From positions 1-22,620 of IMG/VR virus record IMGVR_UViG_3300042731_005119: 22,620 nucleotides of DNA, one strand, 5' to 3'. The position numbers were made by a program, and so were the translations under genes. Below, one piece after another: positions 7,341 to 15,140 of the stretch; position 1 is the stretch's first letter; every line of letters starts with the position of its first letter. The notes under the pieces are model-generated. The model did no database searches. It saw only the letters and a program-made list of their open reading frames with translations, and had not been told where the DNA came from. The DNA comes from a virus.

Positions 7341-10300
7341 ATGTCTAATATAACAAATAGAATAAATGAAATAAGACAAAAGTATAATTTGCCTGTTAGC
7401 ACTGGAATGAGTGTTAGCAGGCAAATTGATAATATAAGAAATAAATATAACAACATGGAAAATGTATACTTAGAAAATATAAAAAGAAGTGAAGAAATAA
7501 GAAAAAAAAGAGAAGAAGAAGAGTATAAAATTTGGAAGGCAAGAGCAGATAAAGCAGTTGAAGAATCAGTCGAAAGAAGAAAAAGAGAAAATCAGAAGAA
7601 GCAAAAGGATAAAGCTTCAAGAGAAGCGGCAATCAAAAATGAAGCATTAAAAAGAATGGGTATAGCAGGAGGGCAAACACAGTTACAGCAAGCGACAGGA
7701 AGCAATTTTACTCCAAAAAAAAGCACATGGGATAAGGTTAAAGATTTTGGTCTTACTTCTTTAGTTTCTAATCCTTTACTAGCTGCAATTGACGCAAAAT
7801 TTAACGCTGGAAGAGGAAGCAATTTAGCAAAAAGTGCTATATATGGGGTAGGTGAAACAGTCGCAAAACCGCTAAATTATCTAGCCGACAAAGCAATGTT
7901 TGAATGGAACAAAAAAGCAAACTATAATGTAGATGGATCCAAGAGTAAATATCCTCAAGGATACAGCAAAGAGACGGACGCCATAGCAAAAAAAAAATCT
8001 AAGGAAGAAATTGAAAAAGCTAGATTACTAGATGAGATAGAATTAGAAAGAGTCGCAACAAATAGACCCTATGGCTGGACTCCAAGCAATGCTGAATCAA
8101 TCGCAAAGGGTGTAGGTAGCACAGCCGCAGAGTTCGCACAAATGGCAGCTTTAGGGAATGTAGCAGGTGGCATGTCAGCAGCAACAAAGTTACCTAAATA
8201 TGGTAAATTTGCGTTGGAATCTGGGATAGTTGGAACTGGATTAGGACTATTGAGGAGCATGGACAAAAAAGATAATACTTATAAAGACTACTTAAGAAAT
8301 ATTGCAGGGGAAACAGCTTTTATGGGAGCTGGAGGGCTGGCAGGAAAAGGAGCCGGAAGAATAGTCGGAAAAGGATTAAGCTATTTAAACAAACCTGCTA
8401 TAGAAAAAATAGGATCAACAGTAGCACGTGGAATGGCTTTTGGTGGTGGTGGAAGTATTGCACAAGCACCATTTAGCGACGAAAAATTAACATCGGAAAA
8501 TATTGCTACAAATGCATTGGTTGGAGCAGGATTTGAACTTGGACTAAATGCAAAAGGAATGGTCAATAATTATAACAAGACTCATATTGAGTATAACAAG
8601 TCTTTAGAAGGACTAAATAGATCTATACAAAGACAATCTGAGAAAGGAATTAATAAAATTGATTTCAATGAAAGGTATGGATTAAATCAAGATATATCAG
8701 GAATGAATCAAAATGAAAAAAAAATACTTTTGAAAAAATCCTTAAATAAAATCCTTGAGGCTTCAGGTAAAAATATATCTGGAAATTTAAAAACAGATAA
8801 TATTTACAAAATTGCTCAACATTACAAAGAAAAATATAATTTGCCTGATTTGAAAATAACTACAACAATAAAACCTGGGGGAGAACCAGCAACTACTTAC
8901 TTTAGCCAAGACGGATCGGCTAAAATAGAAATAAATAAAAGTTATACTAAAAATCAACAAGTAGCTGGGTTAAGGCACGAAATAGAACATGTAATTGATA
9001 GTAAGGCTGGATATAAAGGAAGTGACAAAATAGCAGAACCAGAAGGTACTTTCAACAAATTAGAAGAGCTATATAACAGCGTATACAAAGGACATCATAG
9101 AGATTACAATTCTTTTGATGTAGAATACCTGAAGAATTACAACAAAAAAAGTGAATTAATGGGAAATCAAAAAAATGATATTGCTTTCAATGAGCCAAAT
9201 AAAGTTGATGGGGTTAAAGCAGGATATGAAAGAGATATCGACAAGTTAGAAAAAATAAATATAAATATAAAAGATAGAAAACTAACTAATGAAACAATGC
9301 ACATGACAGAAAGGTCAAGTAAGAAAATAAAGGAAAGATATCTTGATACTAAAGAAGCTATAAAGACTATATGGCTAGATAGATATGAAGCAATTAAAAA
9401 AATATCAAGGAAAGCAAATGAACTATTTAATCTGGAAACTCAAAGTAGCGGAACAGTTGATTATATTATAAACAAAAGGTTAGTTAATAGAGAAGGTGAT
9501 GAACTAGCAAACAAAGGGTTTAAAGATGTTTTAGGGATAAAAAACAAAAATGTAAAAAAGCAATTCTATAACTATCTTTATAACAAGCACAATGTAGATA
9601 GAGCAAAATATGAAAAAACTTTATTGACAGACTTAGAAGGAAATCAAATATCGGCAAAGAGATCAAAAGAAATAATCAATGAATATGAACAAACTTATCC
9701 AGAATTCAAAAAAATGTCAGAGCAATACAACCAATTATGGCAAACATTTACAAAAGAATGGTTAAGTGATTTTGTGGACCAGAAAACAATTAATTATTTG
9801 CAGAAAAAATATCCAAACTATGTACCTTCGTATAGACAGTTAGAAAGTTTTTTGACTGAAATCCCAACAAATAGAATTGTATCTGGTGTAAAAATAAAAC
9901 AAGCAACAGGAAGTAAGAAAAAGATTAAGCCTTTTGACGAACAACTTGTAGCTCAAATAAACAAAATAGTAAAAAGCAATAGAAGAAATGAAGCATATAA
10001 AGAAATGTTAAAGCCAGTTTTGAAGAACCCTGGCAAATACAAAAATGTATTAGAAGTAGTTAAAATAGATAAAAATAGTAGTGAAATGAGTGAAAAAGAA
10101 ATCGCTAATCAAATAGCAGAACTAAAGGAAGGAATTGTAAGTGGCGAAGATTCATTAAATTTACTTATGGACTTGATGGAAAATCCACTGAAACAAAAGT
10201 CTGGCATGGATGGATATCTTACTATATTTGACAAAGGGATACCAATTACAGTAAAAATAAAAGATAAAAGGATATATACAGCATTAAAAAAATATCAACA

Positions 10301-11816
10301 AGATGGAGAATTGTGGAAACTATTAGGGATTTGGAAGAAATTCGTTGTTCAACCATTTAAATCTCTTATAACTCAGAATCCTTTTTTTGCAACTAGAAAC
10401 ATAACAAGAGATACTCCAACCGCTTATGTCCAAGGAAACGAAGGTAATCCTATTAAATTTACTAGAGATAATGTAAAAGCCATGGTAGATATAACATTAA
10501 AAAATCCATTATGGAAAAAATATTCGGCTTTAGGAGGACGATTAACTAACATAAGAGATAACCCATTGGCACCGAATTTAACAGGTAAACTATCAAAAGC
10601 AAAAGATAATATATTTTCAATTATGGAAGTAGCAGAACAATTAAACAGATTTGCAGAATTTGAAAGAGTATATAAAAAGACTGGAAATGTACAAGATGCA
10701 AGGATAGCAGCAGCAAATATAACAACAAATTTCGGTAAAGGTGGTACACTTTCAAAGTTTTTAGAGAATCTTCTTCCTTTCTCAAACGCAGCAGTTCAGG
10801 GCTTAGCAACAACAGTAAGGGCATTTAAAAATAAACCAGTACAATCTTTAATTAGAACATTAGTATCAACAACAATCCCAGGTGGTTTGTTTTACTGGAA
10901 TATCATTAGAGATGATGAAAAATCAAAAATTTATGATGAGATACCAAATAATATAAAAAATAGCAATTTTATAATTGTGAAAGATAAAGATACTGTAATT
11001 AAAATACCAAAAAATTACACAACTGGACTAATATTTACAAGTTTAGGAGAACGTTTTTACGACTATGCAAAAAGAAATGATGATAAAGCATTTGATGAAC
11101 TTAAAGAAAGTTTTATCAATTCTTTTTTGCCATATAATTTTAAAGGGAACATTCTCGCGCCAGCTACAAACCTAGTCATGGGAGGAAATAAAGATTATTT
11201 TGGTAGGGAAATCGTCCCACAATCAATGAAAAATTTGTCTAATAAAAATCAATATGATGAGAGGACGACAACTGTAGGTAAATTCCTAGGACAACAATTT
11301 AATTGGAGTCCAAAAAAAGTAGACTATGCTATGGATAGCTACATAGGTTCAATATATGATTTTATGCGAAAAACAGGAAAAGAAGAAAAAAATATACCTG
11401 GAAAAGTGATAGATATGGGAAAAGCTAATTTTACGGTAAACACTTCATATACGCGCACACAGAATGAATACTATGATGTTTTAGACAAATTCAGAACTAA
11501 AAAAGCAGACTTTGATAAAAGTATTCAAGATAAAAAAAATGAAGTAAAAGAAGCAGGCTACAAACTAACTACAAATGCAGGGAAATCATATCTACAAGAA
11601 TTACTTACAAGTACTGAAAGTGAAAAAATGCAGGAATACAAAGACATAAACAAAAGAATAAGTGAGCAATTAGAGGAATTGCAAGGAATTGAAGAAAGAG
11701 AAAAAACTAGTACTTTGCGAGACTATATAAATGAATTAAAAGACTTTAAACCATCTAATAACGATAACTATGGAGGAATGAGCAGCAATCCTTTATATTA
11801 CGACTATAGGAAATAG
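7341..11816 (+). CDS. Giant internal virion / DNA-ejection protein with HEXXH motif and LPD38-like region
   Basis: 1491 residues, by far the largest gene here. The N-terminus has two copies of an I--IR-KYN motif, then a highly charged coiled coil (about 45-105). Residues about 230-400 contain glycine/alanine-rich hydrophobic stretches (GIVGTGLGLL, MGAGGLAGKGAG) that could enter a membrane. RHEIEH (H546, E547, H550) is an HEXXH zinc-metallopeptidase motif. From about residue 1005, NPFFATRNITRD, then FLENLLPFSNAAVQG and the following WNIIRDDE and IPKNYTTG segments match the pattern of the LPD38-type region of large phage polyvalent proteins. The C-terminus is again coiled coil. Such a size and position match podoviral core proteins (T7 gp16-like role), which form a conduit into the cell. 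AGGTGAT precedes the ATG. Role inferred from size, context and motifs. Confidence 0.7.
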   Translation: MSNITNRINEIRQKYNLPVSTGMSVSRQIDNIRNKYNNMENVYLENIKRSEEIRKKREEEEYKIWKARADKAVEESVERRKRENQKKQKDKASREAAIKNEALKRMGIAGGQTQLQQATGSNFTPKKSTWDKVKDFGLTSLVSNPLLAAIDAKFNAGRGSNLAKSAIYGVGETVAKPLNYLADKAMFEWNKKANYNVDGSKSKYPQGYSKETDAIAKKKSKEEIEKARLLDEIELERVATNRPYGWTPSNAESIAKGVGSTAAEFAQMAALGNVAGGMSAATKLPKYGKFALESGIVGTGLGLLRSMDKKDNTYKDYLRNIAGETAFMGAGGLAGKGAGRIVGKGLSYLNKPAIEKIGSTVARGMAFGGGGSIAQAPFSDEKLTSENIATNALVGAGFELGLNAKGMVNNYNKTHIEYNKSLEGLNRSIQRQSEKGINKIDFNERYGLNQDISGMNQNEKKILLKKSLNKILEASGKNISGNLKTDNIYKIAQHYKEKYNLPDLKITTTIKPGGEPATTYFSQDGSAKIEINKSYTKNQQVAGLRHEIEHVIDSKAGYKGSDKIAEPEGTFNKLEELYNSVYKGHHRDYNSFDVEYLKNYNKKSELMGNQKNDIAFNEPNKVDGVKAGYERDIDKLEKININIKDRKLTNETMHMTERSSKKIKERYLDTKEAIKTIWLDRYEAIKKISRKANELFNLETQSSGTVDYIINKRLVNREGDELANKGFKDVLGIKNKNVKKQFYNYLYNKHNVDRAKYEKTLLTDLEGNQISAKRSKEIINEYEQTYPEFKKMSEQYNQLWQTFTKEWLSDFVDQKTINYLQKKYPNYVPSYRQLESFLTEIPTNRIVSGVKIKQATGSKKKIKPFDEQLVAQINKIVKSNRRNEAYKEMLKPVLKNPGKYKNVLEVVKIDKNSSEMSEKEIANQIAELKEGIVSGEDSLNLLMDLMENPLKQKSGMDGYLTIFDKGIPITVKIKDKRIYTALKKYQQDGELWKLLGIWKKFVVQPFKSLITQNPFFATRNITRDTPTAYVQGNEGNPIKFTRDNVKAMVDITLKNPLWKKYSALGGRLTNIRDNPLAPNLTGKLSKAKDNIFSIMEVAEQLNRFAEFERVYKKTGNVQDARIAAANITTNFGKGGTLSKFLENLLPFSNAAVQGLATTVRAFKNKPVQSLIRTLVSTTIPGGLFYWNIIRDDEKSKIYDEIPNNIKNSNFIIVKDKDTVIKIPKNYTTGLIFTSLGERFYDYAKRNDDKAFDELKESFINSFLPYNFKGNILAPATNLVMGGNKDYFGREIVPQSMKNLSNKNQYDERTTTVGKFLGQQFNWSPKKVDYAMDSYIGSIYDFMRKTGKEEKNIPGKVIDMGKANFTVNTSYTRTQNEYYDVLDKFRTKKADFDKSIQDKKNEVKEAGYKLTTNAGKSYLQELLTSTESEKMQEYKDINKRISEQLEELQGIEEREKTSTLRDYINELKDFKPSNNDNYGGMSSNPLYYDYRK
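7386..7427 (+). other. 18-bp hairpin near the 5' end of the ejection-protein mRNA
   Basis: AATTTGCCTGTTAGCACT (7386-7403) pairs along its whole length with AGTGTTAGCAGGCAAATT (7410-7427), with two G.U wobbles and a GGAATG loop. It starts 45 bases inside the coding sequence, immediately after the intron and transglycosylase genes. A stem this long could slow ribosomes, protect or process the mRNA, or shape expression of this very large gene. The function is unknown. Confidence 0.6.
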
Positions 11817-11823
11817 GTGAATC

Positions 11824-12099
11824 ATGGAAAAATTACAAGAAAAACTAAATGAGGCAATAATAAGAATCGCAGTCCTTGAAAATGGCTATGATTCAGTGAA
11901 GGACGATATAAAGACGTTGAAAGAGGATATGAAGAATATCCATCAAGAAATAATAAAATTAAATAAAGTACTAGAAAATAAATTTACAGAATTAGATAAA
12001 CAAAAAATAAATGAATTAAAGACATCTAGAGCAATGATTATAGGCATAATAATTAGTATCTTAACAAGTATTATTGTTCCTTTTATTACAGGAAGGTGA
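11824..12099 (+). CDS. XhlA-like holin / lysis membrane protein
   Basis: 91 residues. Residues 1-66 form a charged coiled coil with a regular heptad (LQEKLNEAIIRIAVLE, DIKTLKEDMKNIHQEIIKLNKVLE), followed by one C-terminal membrane segment (AMIIGIIISILTSIIVPFI) and a two-residue tail. This layout is that of the hemolysin XhlA family, found in lysis cassettes of Gram-positive phages, where XhlA acts with a holin and endolysin at the cytoplasmic membrane. AGGTGA just before the ATG overlaps the end of the ejection-protein gene. No endolysin gene is adjacent, so the P60/SLT enzymes may serve lysis, or an endolysin lies outside the window. Confidence 0.75.
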   Translation: MEKLQEKLNEAIIRIAVLENGYDSVKDDIKTLKEDMKNIHQEIIKLNKVLENKFTELDKQKINELKTSRAMIIGIIISILTSIIVPFITGR

Positions 12100-12105
12100 T
12101 GATGT

Positions 12106-13848
12106 ATGTTCAAATTGGCATATAACGTAAATAGTGATTCAGGAAGCCAACCTCGCATTCATAAAATTGCTAGTAATACAGCAATAGAAAAAGGAGAACT
12201 AACAAAAAAACACAATGGATTAATAGTAAGTTATACAAATGGGAATTTTTATGACCCAGTAGCAGGTGTTGCAGCAGAAGATCACGACGGGACTACAACA
12301 GGAAGGCAGACTGGAAATGAAATAAAAATTTTTGATCATCATGATGATGTATTTTCATATATACCGCGCGAATTGATAACAGCTACAGGAGGTTCGACTA
12401 CAACATTTGTAGATACTAATTTAAAGTTTAATGATGATGAGTTGAATGGTGGGTTTATAATTATTGTAAGTTGTGCGGCTAGTAGTACTATGAATAATAG
12501 AATGATACATATAAATGACTATACAGCAAGCACGGGAACAATTACATTATCTGAAACATTGCCATATACTTTATCAAGTGGAGATACAGCATATTTGTGT
12601 CCTGGGAAACAGGCAACAGGATGGAAAAATTGGGGATTAAATAGTGATGGAACAGGCATTAATTGGGAAGATGATAATGATGGGGAATCAATAGAGTTTT
12701 TTGATGTAAATCCTGAAACATTCACTATTATGTTAAAGTTTTCAATAAATAAAATTGATTCAGGCAATACAATTAATGCTATAAATTTGATAAGTATATA
12801 TCCAGAAAGCAAAATTATACAATCAGCTATTAACTTAGCTTATACATCAGGGAAAAAAGTAATTGTCCCGCCGGGAACTTACACTACAAGTGAAAAAATA
12901 ACAATAAAAGAAAATGTAAATATAGAATTTATAGAAGCTACAATAAAGCCAGATGGCAATTTTGATGTTATACAAATAAAACCTAAAACAAAGATAACAG
13001 GGCTAACAATTGATTGCAGTGAAGTTCCTGGCTGGGATAGTTCTGCAATAGTTATTTATGGTGGAGATACTTTTAGAGGCTATGACAGATGTTATTTGAA
13101 AGATATAACATTAATCAATACAGTAACAGGGGATGGCACTAAACATACCGGGAATGGGATAAAGATGTATTGTGATGTTTTGAGTCAAGCTATAGAATTT
13201 TTGAATTTTGAAAACATATACACTCAAGGATTCGGCAAAGGAATATATATCCATAGCACTATAGCAAATAGTTACACTAACAGTCCTTGGATAAACGGAA
13301 ATAATTTTTCTAATTATAAAAGCTTTAAAGATACAAACGCAATTTACATTGACTGTAAATATCAAGCAGAGGGAAATATATTTTCAAACTTTCAAATTCA
13401 AGGGGATTACTATGGTAGCAGTGAATATGCTATATATTGCAAAGCTAGCCGAAATAAATTTAGTGGTTCAGTATATGACTGGGGAGGTGCTATACAAACA
13501 GAAACAGGAATTTATATAGCTTCAGGAAGTATAAATAATTATATAAATATTACTTCTCAGTCAAAGTACTCAGAAGAAAACATTATAGTAGACTATGGAA
13601 CTAGGACAGTAATAGAAAGTAATGTAACAAAATCATTGAAACTTAATAAGCCAAATACATGTGATGAACATGGCATGAATGGAATACAAGATAATTTTTT
13701 ATCATATGCAGATAAAAAATTTACTTGTACTTTGACAGGTACCCCAGCGTACGGAGGACTAACAAGAATTTTTGACCCCAATAATTACCTTTTAACCCCA
13801 TTTTCTGAGCAAACTATTAAAAGTAGTTATGTGCGAATCAGATATTGA
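12106..13848 (+). CDS. Tailspike / receptor-binding protein with right-handed beta-helix
   Basis: 580 residues. The first 220 or so form a beta-rich head part that probably attaches to the tail (VSYTNGNFYDPVAGV, IKIFDHHDDVFSYIPRELI, TGTITLSETLPY, LCPGKQATGW). From about residue 240, IYPESKIIQSAINLAY and GKKVIVPPGTYTTSEKI is the classic entry to a pectate-lyase-like beta-helix, followed by regular coils of 20-25 residues to about 500. Such proteins recognise and sometimes cleave surface polysaccharides. No definite catalytic residues can be assigned. The ATG at 12106 is the only in-frame start near AGGTGA (12094-12099). It is the last gene of the late operon, where host-range genes often sit. 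Confidence 0.75.
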   Translation: MFKLAYNVNSDSGSQPRIHKIASNTAIEKGELTKKHNGLIVSYTNGNFYDPVAGVAAEDHDGTTTGRQTGNEIKIFDHHDDVFSYIPRELITATGGSTTTFVDTNLKFNDDELNGGFIIIVSCAASSTMNNRMIHINDYTASTGTITLSETLPYTLSSGDTAYLCPGKQATGWKNWGLNSDGTGINWEDDNDGESIEFFDVNPETFTIMLKFSINKIDSGNTINAINLISIYPESKIIQSAINLAYTSGKKVIVPPGTYTTSEKITIKENVNIEFIEATIKPDGNFDVIQIKPKTKITGLTIDCSEVPGWDSSAIVIYGGDTFRGYDRCYLKDITLINTVTGDGTKHTGNGIKMYCDVLSQAIEFLNFENIYTQGFGKGIYIHSTIANSYTNSPWINGNNFSNYKSFKDTNAIYIDCKYQAEGNIFSNFQIQGDYYGSSEYAIYCKASRNKFSGSVYDWGGAIQTETGIYIASGSINNYINITSQSKYSEENIIVDYGTRTVIESNVTKSLKLNKPNTCDEHGMNGIQDNFLSYADKKFTCTLTGTPAYGGLTRIFDPNNYLLTPFSEQTIKSSYVRIRY

Positions 13849-13919
13849 CGGAAAAATATTAATAGACATAGTAAGAGAGTTATGATAATATGTCAATGAG
13901 ATTTCTTATAGATCCAGAT

Positions 13920-13957
13920 AAAAAACTTGCTTTTATTCTTTTGTGCAAGTTTTTTAT
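13920..13957 (+). terminator. Bidirectional intrinsic terminator ending the late operon
   Basis: AAAAAACTTGC (13920-13930) pairs with GCAAGTTTTTT (13945-13955); the stem ends in six T residues and the A run serves the opposite strand. It lies about 70 bases after the tailspike stop and cleanly separates the virion genes from the next module. Confidence 0.85.
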
Positions 13958-14125
13958 TTGTGATAAATTAAAAAGGTTATCTAAGTAAAAGCAAGAAATC
14001 AATTTTGAATGCGCTAGCATCAAAAATAAAGCACTTCAAATATTAATCTTAGAATTTTTTACAAGTCAATAAATAAAAGTCTCTTATTCAATGTGTTAAA
14101 ACATCAATATTCATTTTTAAATTTA
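13958..14125. other. Non-coding spacer, nothing recognised
   Basis: AT-rich spacer between the late terminator and the next promoter. I see no frame with a ribosome binding site, no RNA fold and no repeat of note. Confidence 0.4.
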
Positions 14126-14166
14126 TCAAATAATTATTTGACATTATGATAGTATGATGGTATACT
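14126..14166 (+). promoter_or_regulatory. Sigma-A promoter with overlapping palindromic operator
   Basis: TTGACA (14138-14143) and TATACT (14161-14166) are separated by exactly 17 bases, close to consensus. A perfect 16-bp palindrome, TCAAATAATTATTTGA (14126-14141), overlaps the -35. The spacer holds a near-tandem TATGATAG/TATGATGG. This suits repression by a dimeric regulator, most simply the RHH protein encoded at 14305 (inference). Confidence 0.75.
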
Positions 14167-14199
14167 AAAAATAAATAAATTTAAAGGAGATTATATATT

Positions 14200-14271
14200 A
14201 TGAATAAAATAATTAATCTGCTAAATTTTTACTTAGGAAAAGGGAGAATGATTTATCATTCTTCCTTTTAA
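14200..14271 (+). CDS. 23-codon leader peptide overlapping an attenuator-like hairpin
   Basis: A short frame with a strong ribosome binding site (AAAGGAGA at 14183-14190) downstream of a near-perfect promoter. Its last ten codons lie inside the stem-loop at 14238-14269. A ribosome finishing the peptide would therefore cover or open the hairpin, as in translation-dependent attenuation. The peptide (ends GRMIYHSSF) resembles nothing I know. It may only be a regulatory uORF. The next gene is the RHH regulator. Confidence 0.5.
   Translation: MNKIINLLNFYLGKGRMIYHSSF
14238..14269 (+). terminator. Strong hairpin, probable attenuator
   Basis: AAAAGGGAGAATGA (14238-14251) pairs with TCATTCTTCCTTTT (14256-14269), 14 bp with one G.U and a 4-base loop; the 3' arm ends in TTTT. 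It lies about 70 bases after the promoter and before the RHH gene, so it may prematurely end transcription of the module. Confidence 0.6.
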
Positions 14272-14304
14272 CATAAGAAAATATAATATGAAAGGAGTGA
14301 ACTT

Positions 14305-14460
14305 ATGTCAAAAGTAAAAAAAACATTTCATTTAGATGAAAGTATTAATGAAAAATTAAGAAAAGCTGCATACCTTTCTAAAAAATCTGAAAATAAAATT
14401 GTAAGCAACTTTTTAGTTGCGTACTTGGACGATTTCATTTTGCTATATACAAAGAAATAG
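14305..14460 (+). CDS. Ribbon-helix-helix (Arc/CopG-type) DNA-binding protein
   Basis: 51 residues. KKTFHLDESI is the beta-strand that inserts in the DNA major groove, followed by helix A (NEKLRKAAYLSKKS) and helix B (ENKIVSNFLVAYLDDF). The length is standard for a single RHH domain; the protein acts as a dimer. AAAGGAGTG at 14291 precedes the ATG by a normal distance. Such proteins autoregulate plasmid and phage operons and, in transfer modules, bend oriT DNA for relaxosomes. The palindrome over its own promoter and the inverted repeats at its 3' end are plausible targets. The last third of the gene forms the first arm of the hairpin cluster. Confidence 0.8.
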   Translation: MSKVKKTFHLDESINEKLRKAAYLSKKSENKIVSNFLVAYLDDFILLYTKK

Positions 14461-14582
14461 CATATAGCAAAATAGAAAATCCTTGCATGATAATGGATCA
14501 ATAATCATGCAAGGACATGGGAATAAAAACGTTCTACATAGAGATAATAACACATCTATGTAGAGAAAGGAAGTGTTATTAT
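14437..14582. repeat. Cluster of four perfect inverted repeats, oriT- or origin-like, possible pseudoknot
   Basis: Within 146 bases there are four uninterrupted dyads. ATTTTGCTATAT (14437) pairs with 14462-14473. TCCTTGCATGAT (14480) pairs with 14504-14515. TCTACATAGA (14533) pairs with 14555-14564. ATAATAACAC (14544) pairs with 14573-14582. The last two interleave as arms A1-B1-A2-B2, so they form either alternative hairpins or an H-type pseudoknot, and the ribosome binding site of the next gene sits between A2 and B2. None has a downstream T tract, so they are not terminators. Their place between an RHH gene and TcpD-like/FtsK genes resembles a transfer or replication origin. Confidence 0.65.
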
Positions 14583-14584
14583 TG

Positions 14585-14824
14585 ATGGATGTAAATACAA
14601 TAAATATAGATACTATAATAGGAGTTTCAACAGTGCTTGTAGGATTTATATTATTCGCTAAGATGGTATTTAATGGCGGATTTAACTTCAAAAATTTAAT
14701 ATGGGCAGTTGTTGGTATTGCTATCATGGTAAATGTAATAAAAAATCCTGAGATGTTAGAACCTCTCGGGAAAAAACTGATTGATTTATTATTAATAGTA
14801 TTAGAAAATTTAACAAAAAAATGA
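14585..14824 (+). CDS. TcpD-like small membrane protein
   Basis: 80 residues with two membrane segments (about 10-29, IIGVSTVLVGFILFAKMVF; about 37-53, LIWAVVGIAIMVNVI), then KNPEMLEPLGKKLIDLL. The pattern 'F--LI--V-G-AI---V-NP----LG' is that of TcpD-type membrane proteins from Gram-positive conjugative plasmids, which assemble with the FtsK-like coupling ATPase TcpA. The start is uncertain: AAAGGA (14566-14571) favours TTG 14582 or ATG 14585, while GTG 14573 is too close. The ribosome binding site lies in the putative pseudoknot, so initiation may be structure-controlled. An unknown gene and an FtsK-type ATPase follow, supporting a DNA-transfer role. Family assignment is by pattern, not by alignment. 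Confidence 0.6.
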   Translation: MDVNTINIDTIIGVSTVLVGFILFAKMVFNGGFNFKNLIWAVVGIAIMVNVIKNPEMLEPLGKKLIDLLLIVLENLTKK

Positions 14825-14840
14825 CATAACAATAAAGATA
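14817..14840 (+). repeat. 24-bp direct repeat, copy 1
   Basis: AAAA followed by ATGACATAACAATAAAGATA, identical to 15146-15169. This copy covers the TcpD-like stop codon and the leader of the next gene; the second lies in the first codons of the FtsK-type gene. The pair flanks the 94-residue gene. Confidence 0.85.
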
Positions 14841-14855
14841 AATAGGAGGATTAAT

Positions 14856-15140
14856 ATGGATAGTTATTTAAGGGAAATAATATTAGGTATCATGAAAGCA
14901 ATAGCAACACTTTACGATAAAGAAATAGTCCGTGACCAATACGGATTGACTCTATTCAAAGATGGAAAATTCTTTGAATTAGATAGCGAGGACAAATGGA
15001 AGGAGTACAATAATAAAAAATGTATAGATGATATGGTAGGGGATTTAGAGGGAGTAGTTGAGGAATTAAGAAAAGAAGGGTTAGAGATAAACTATGAAGT
15101 TAAAAGGATATTTCAAAATAATGACGGTGAAAAAACATGA
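14856..15140 (+). CDS. Protein of unknown function between TcpD-like and FtsK-type genes
   Basis: 94 residues, acidic, not recognised. It has a helical N-terminus (LREIILGIMKAIATLYDKEI), a short beta hairpin (YGLTLFKDGKFFEL) and a helical acidic C-terminal half (CIDDMVGDLEGVVEELRKEGL). There is no membrane segment or known motif. TAGGAGG (14843-14849) precedes the ATG. The stop overlaps the FtsK-type start by four bases (ATGA), so the two are translationally coupled and probably work together. A 24-bp direct repeat flanks the gene almost exactly, which suggests it arrived by, or was boxed in by, a recombination event. Confidence 0.65.
   Translation: MDSYLREIILGIMKAIATLYDKEIVRDQYGLTLFKDGKFFELDSEDKWKEYNNKKCIDDMVGDLEGVVEELRKEGLEINYEVKRIFQNNDGEKT

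Noticed and set aside
13888-13989. Short ORF of about 30 codons after the tailspike
   Set aside because: No ribosome binding site, and it runs straight through the terminator at 13920-13957.
14573-14584. GTG start for the TcpD-like protein
   Set aside because: The ribosome binding site is one base away; TTG 14582 or ATG 14585 fit better.
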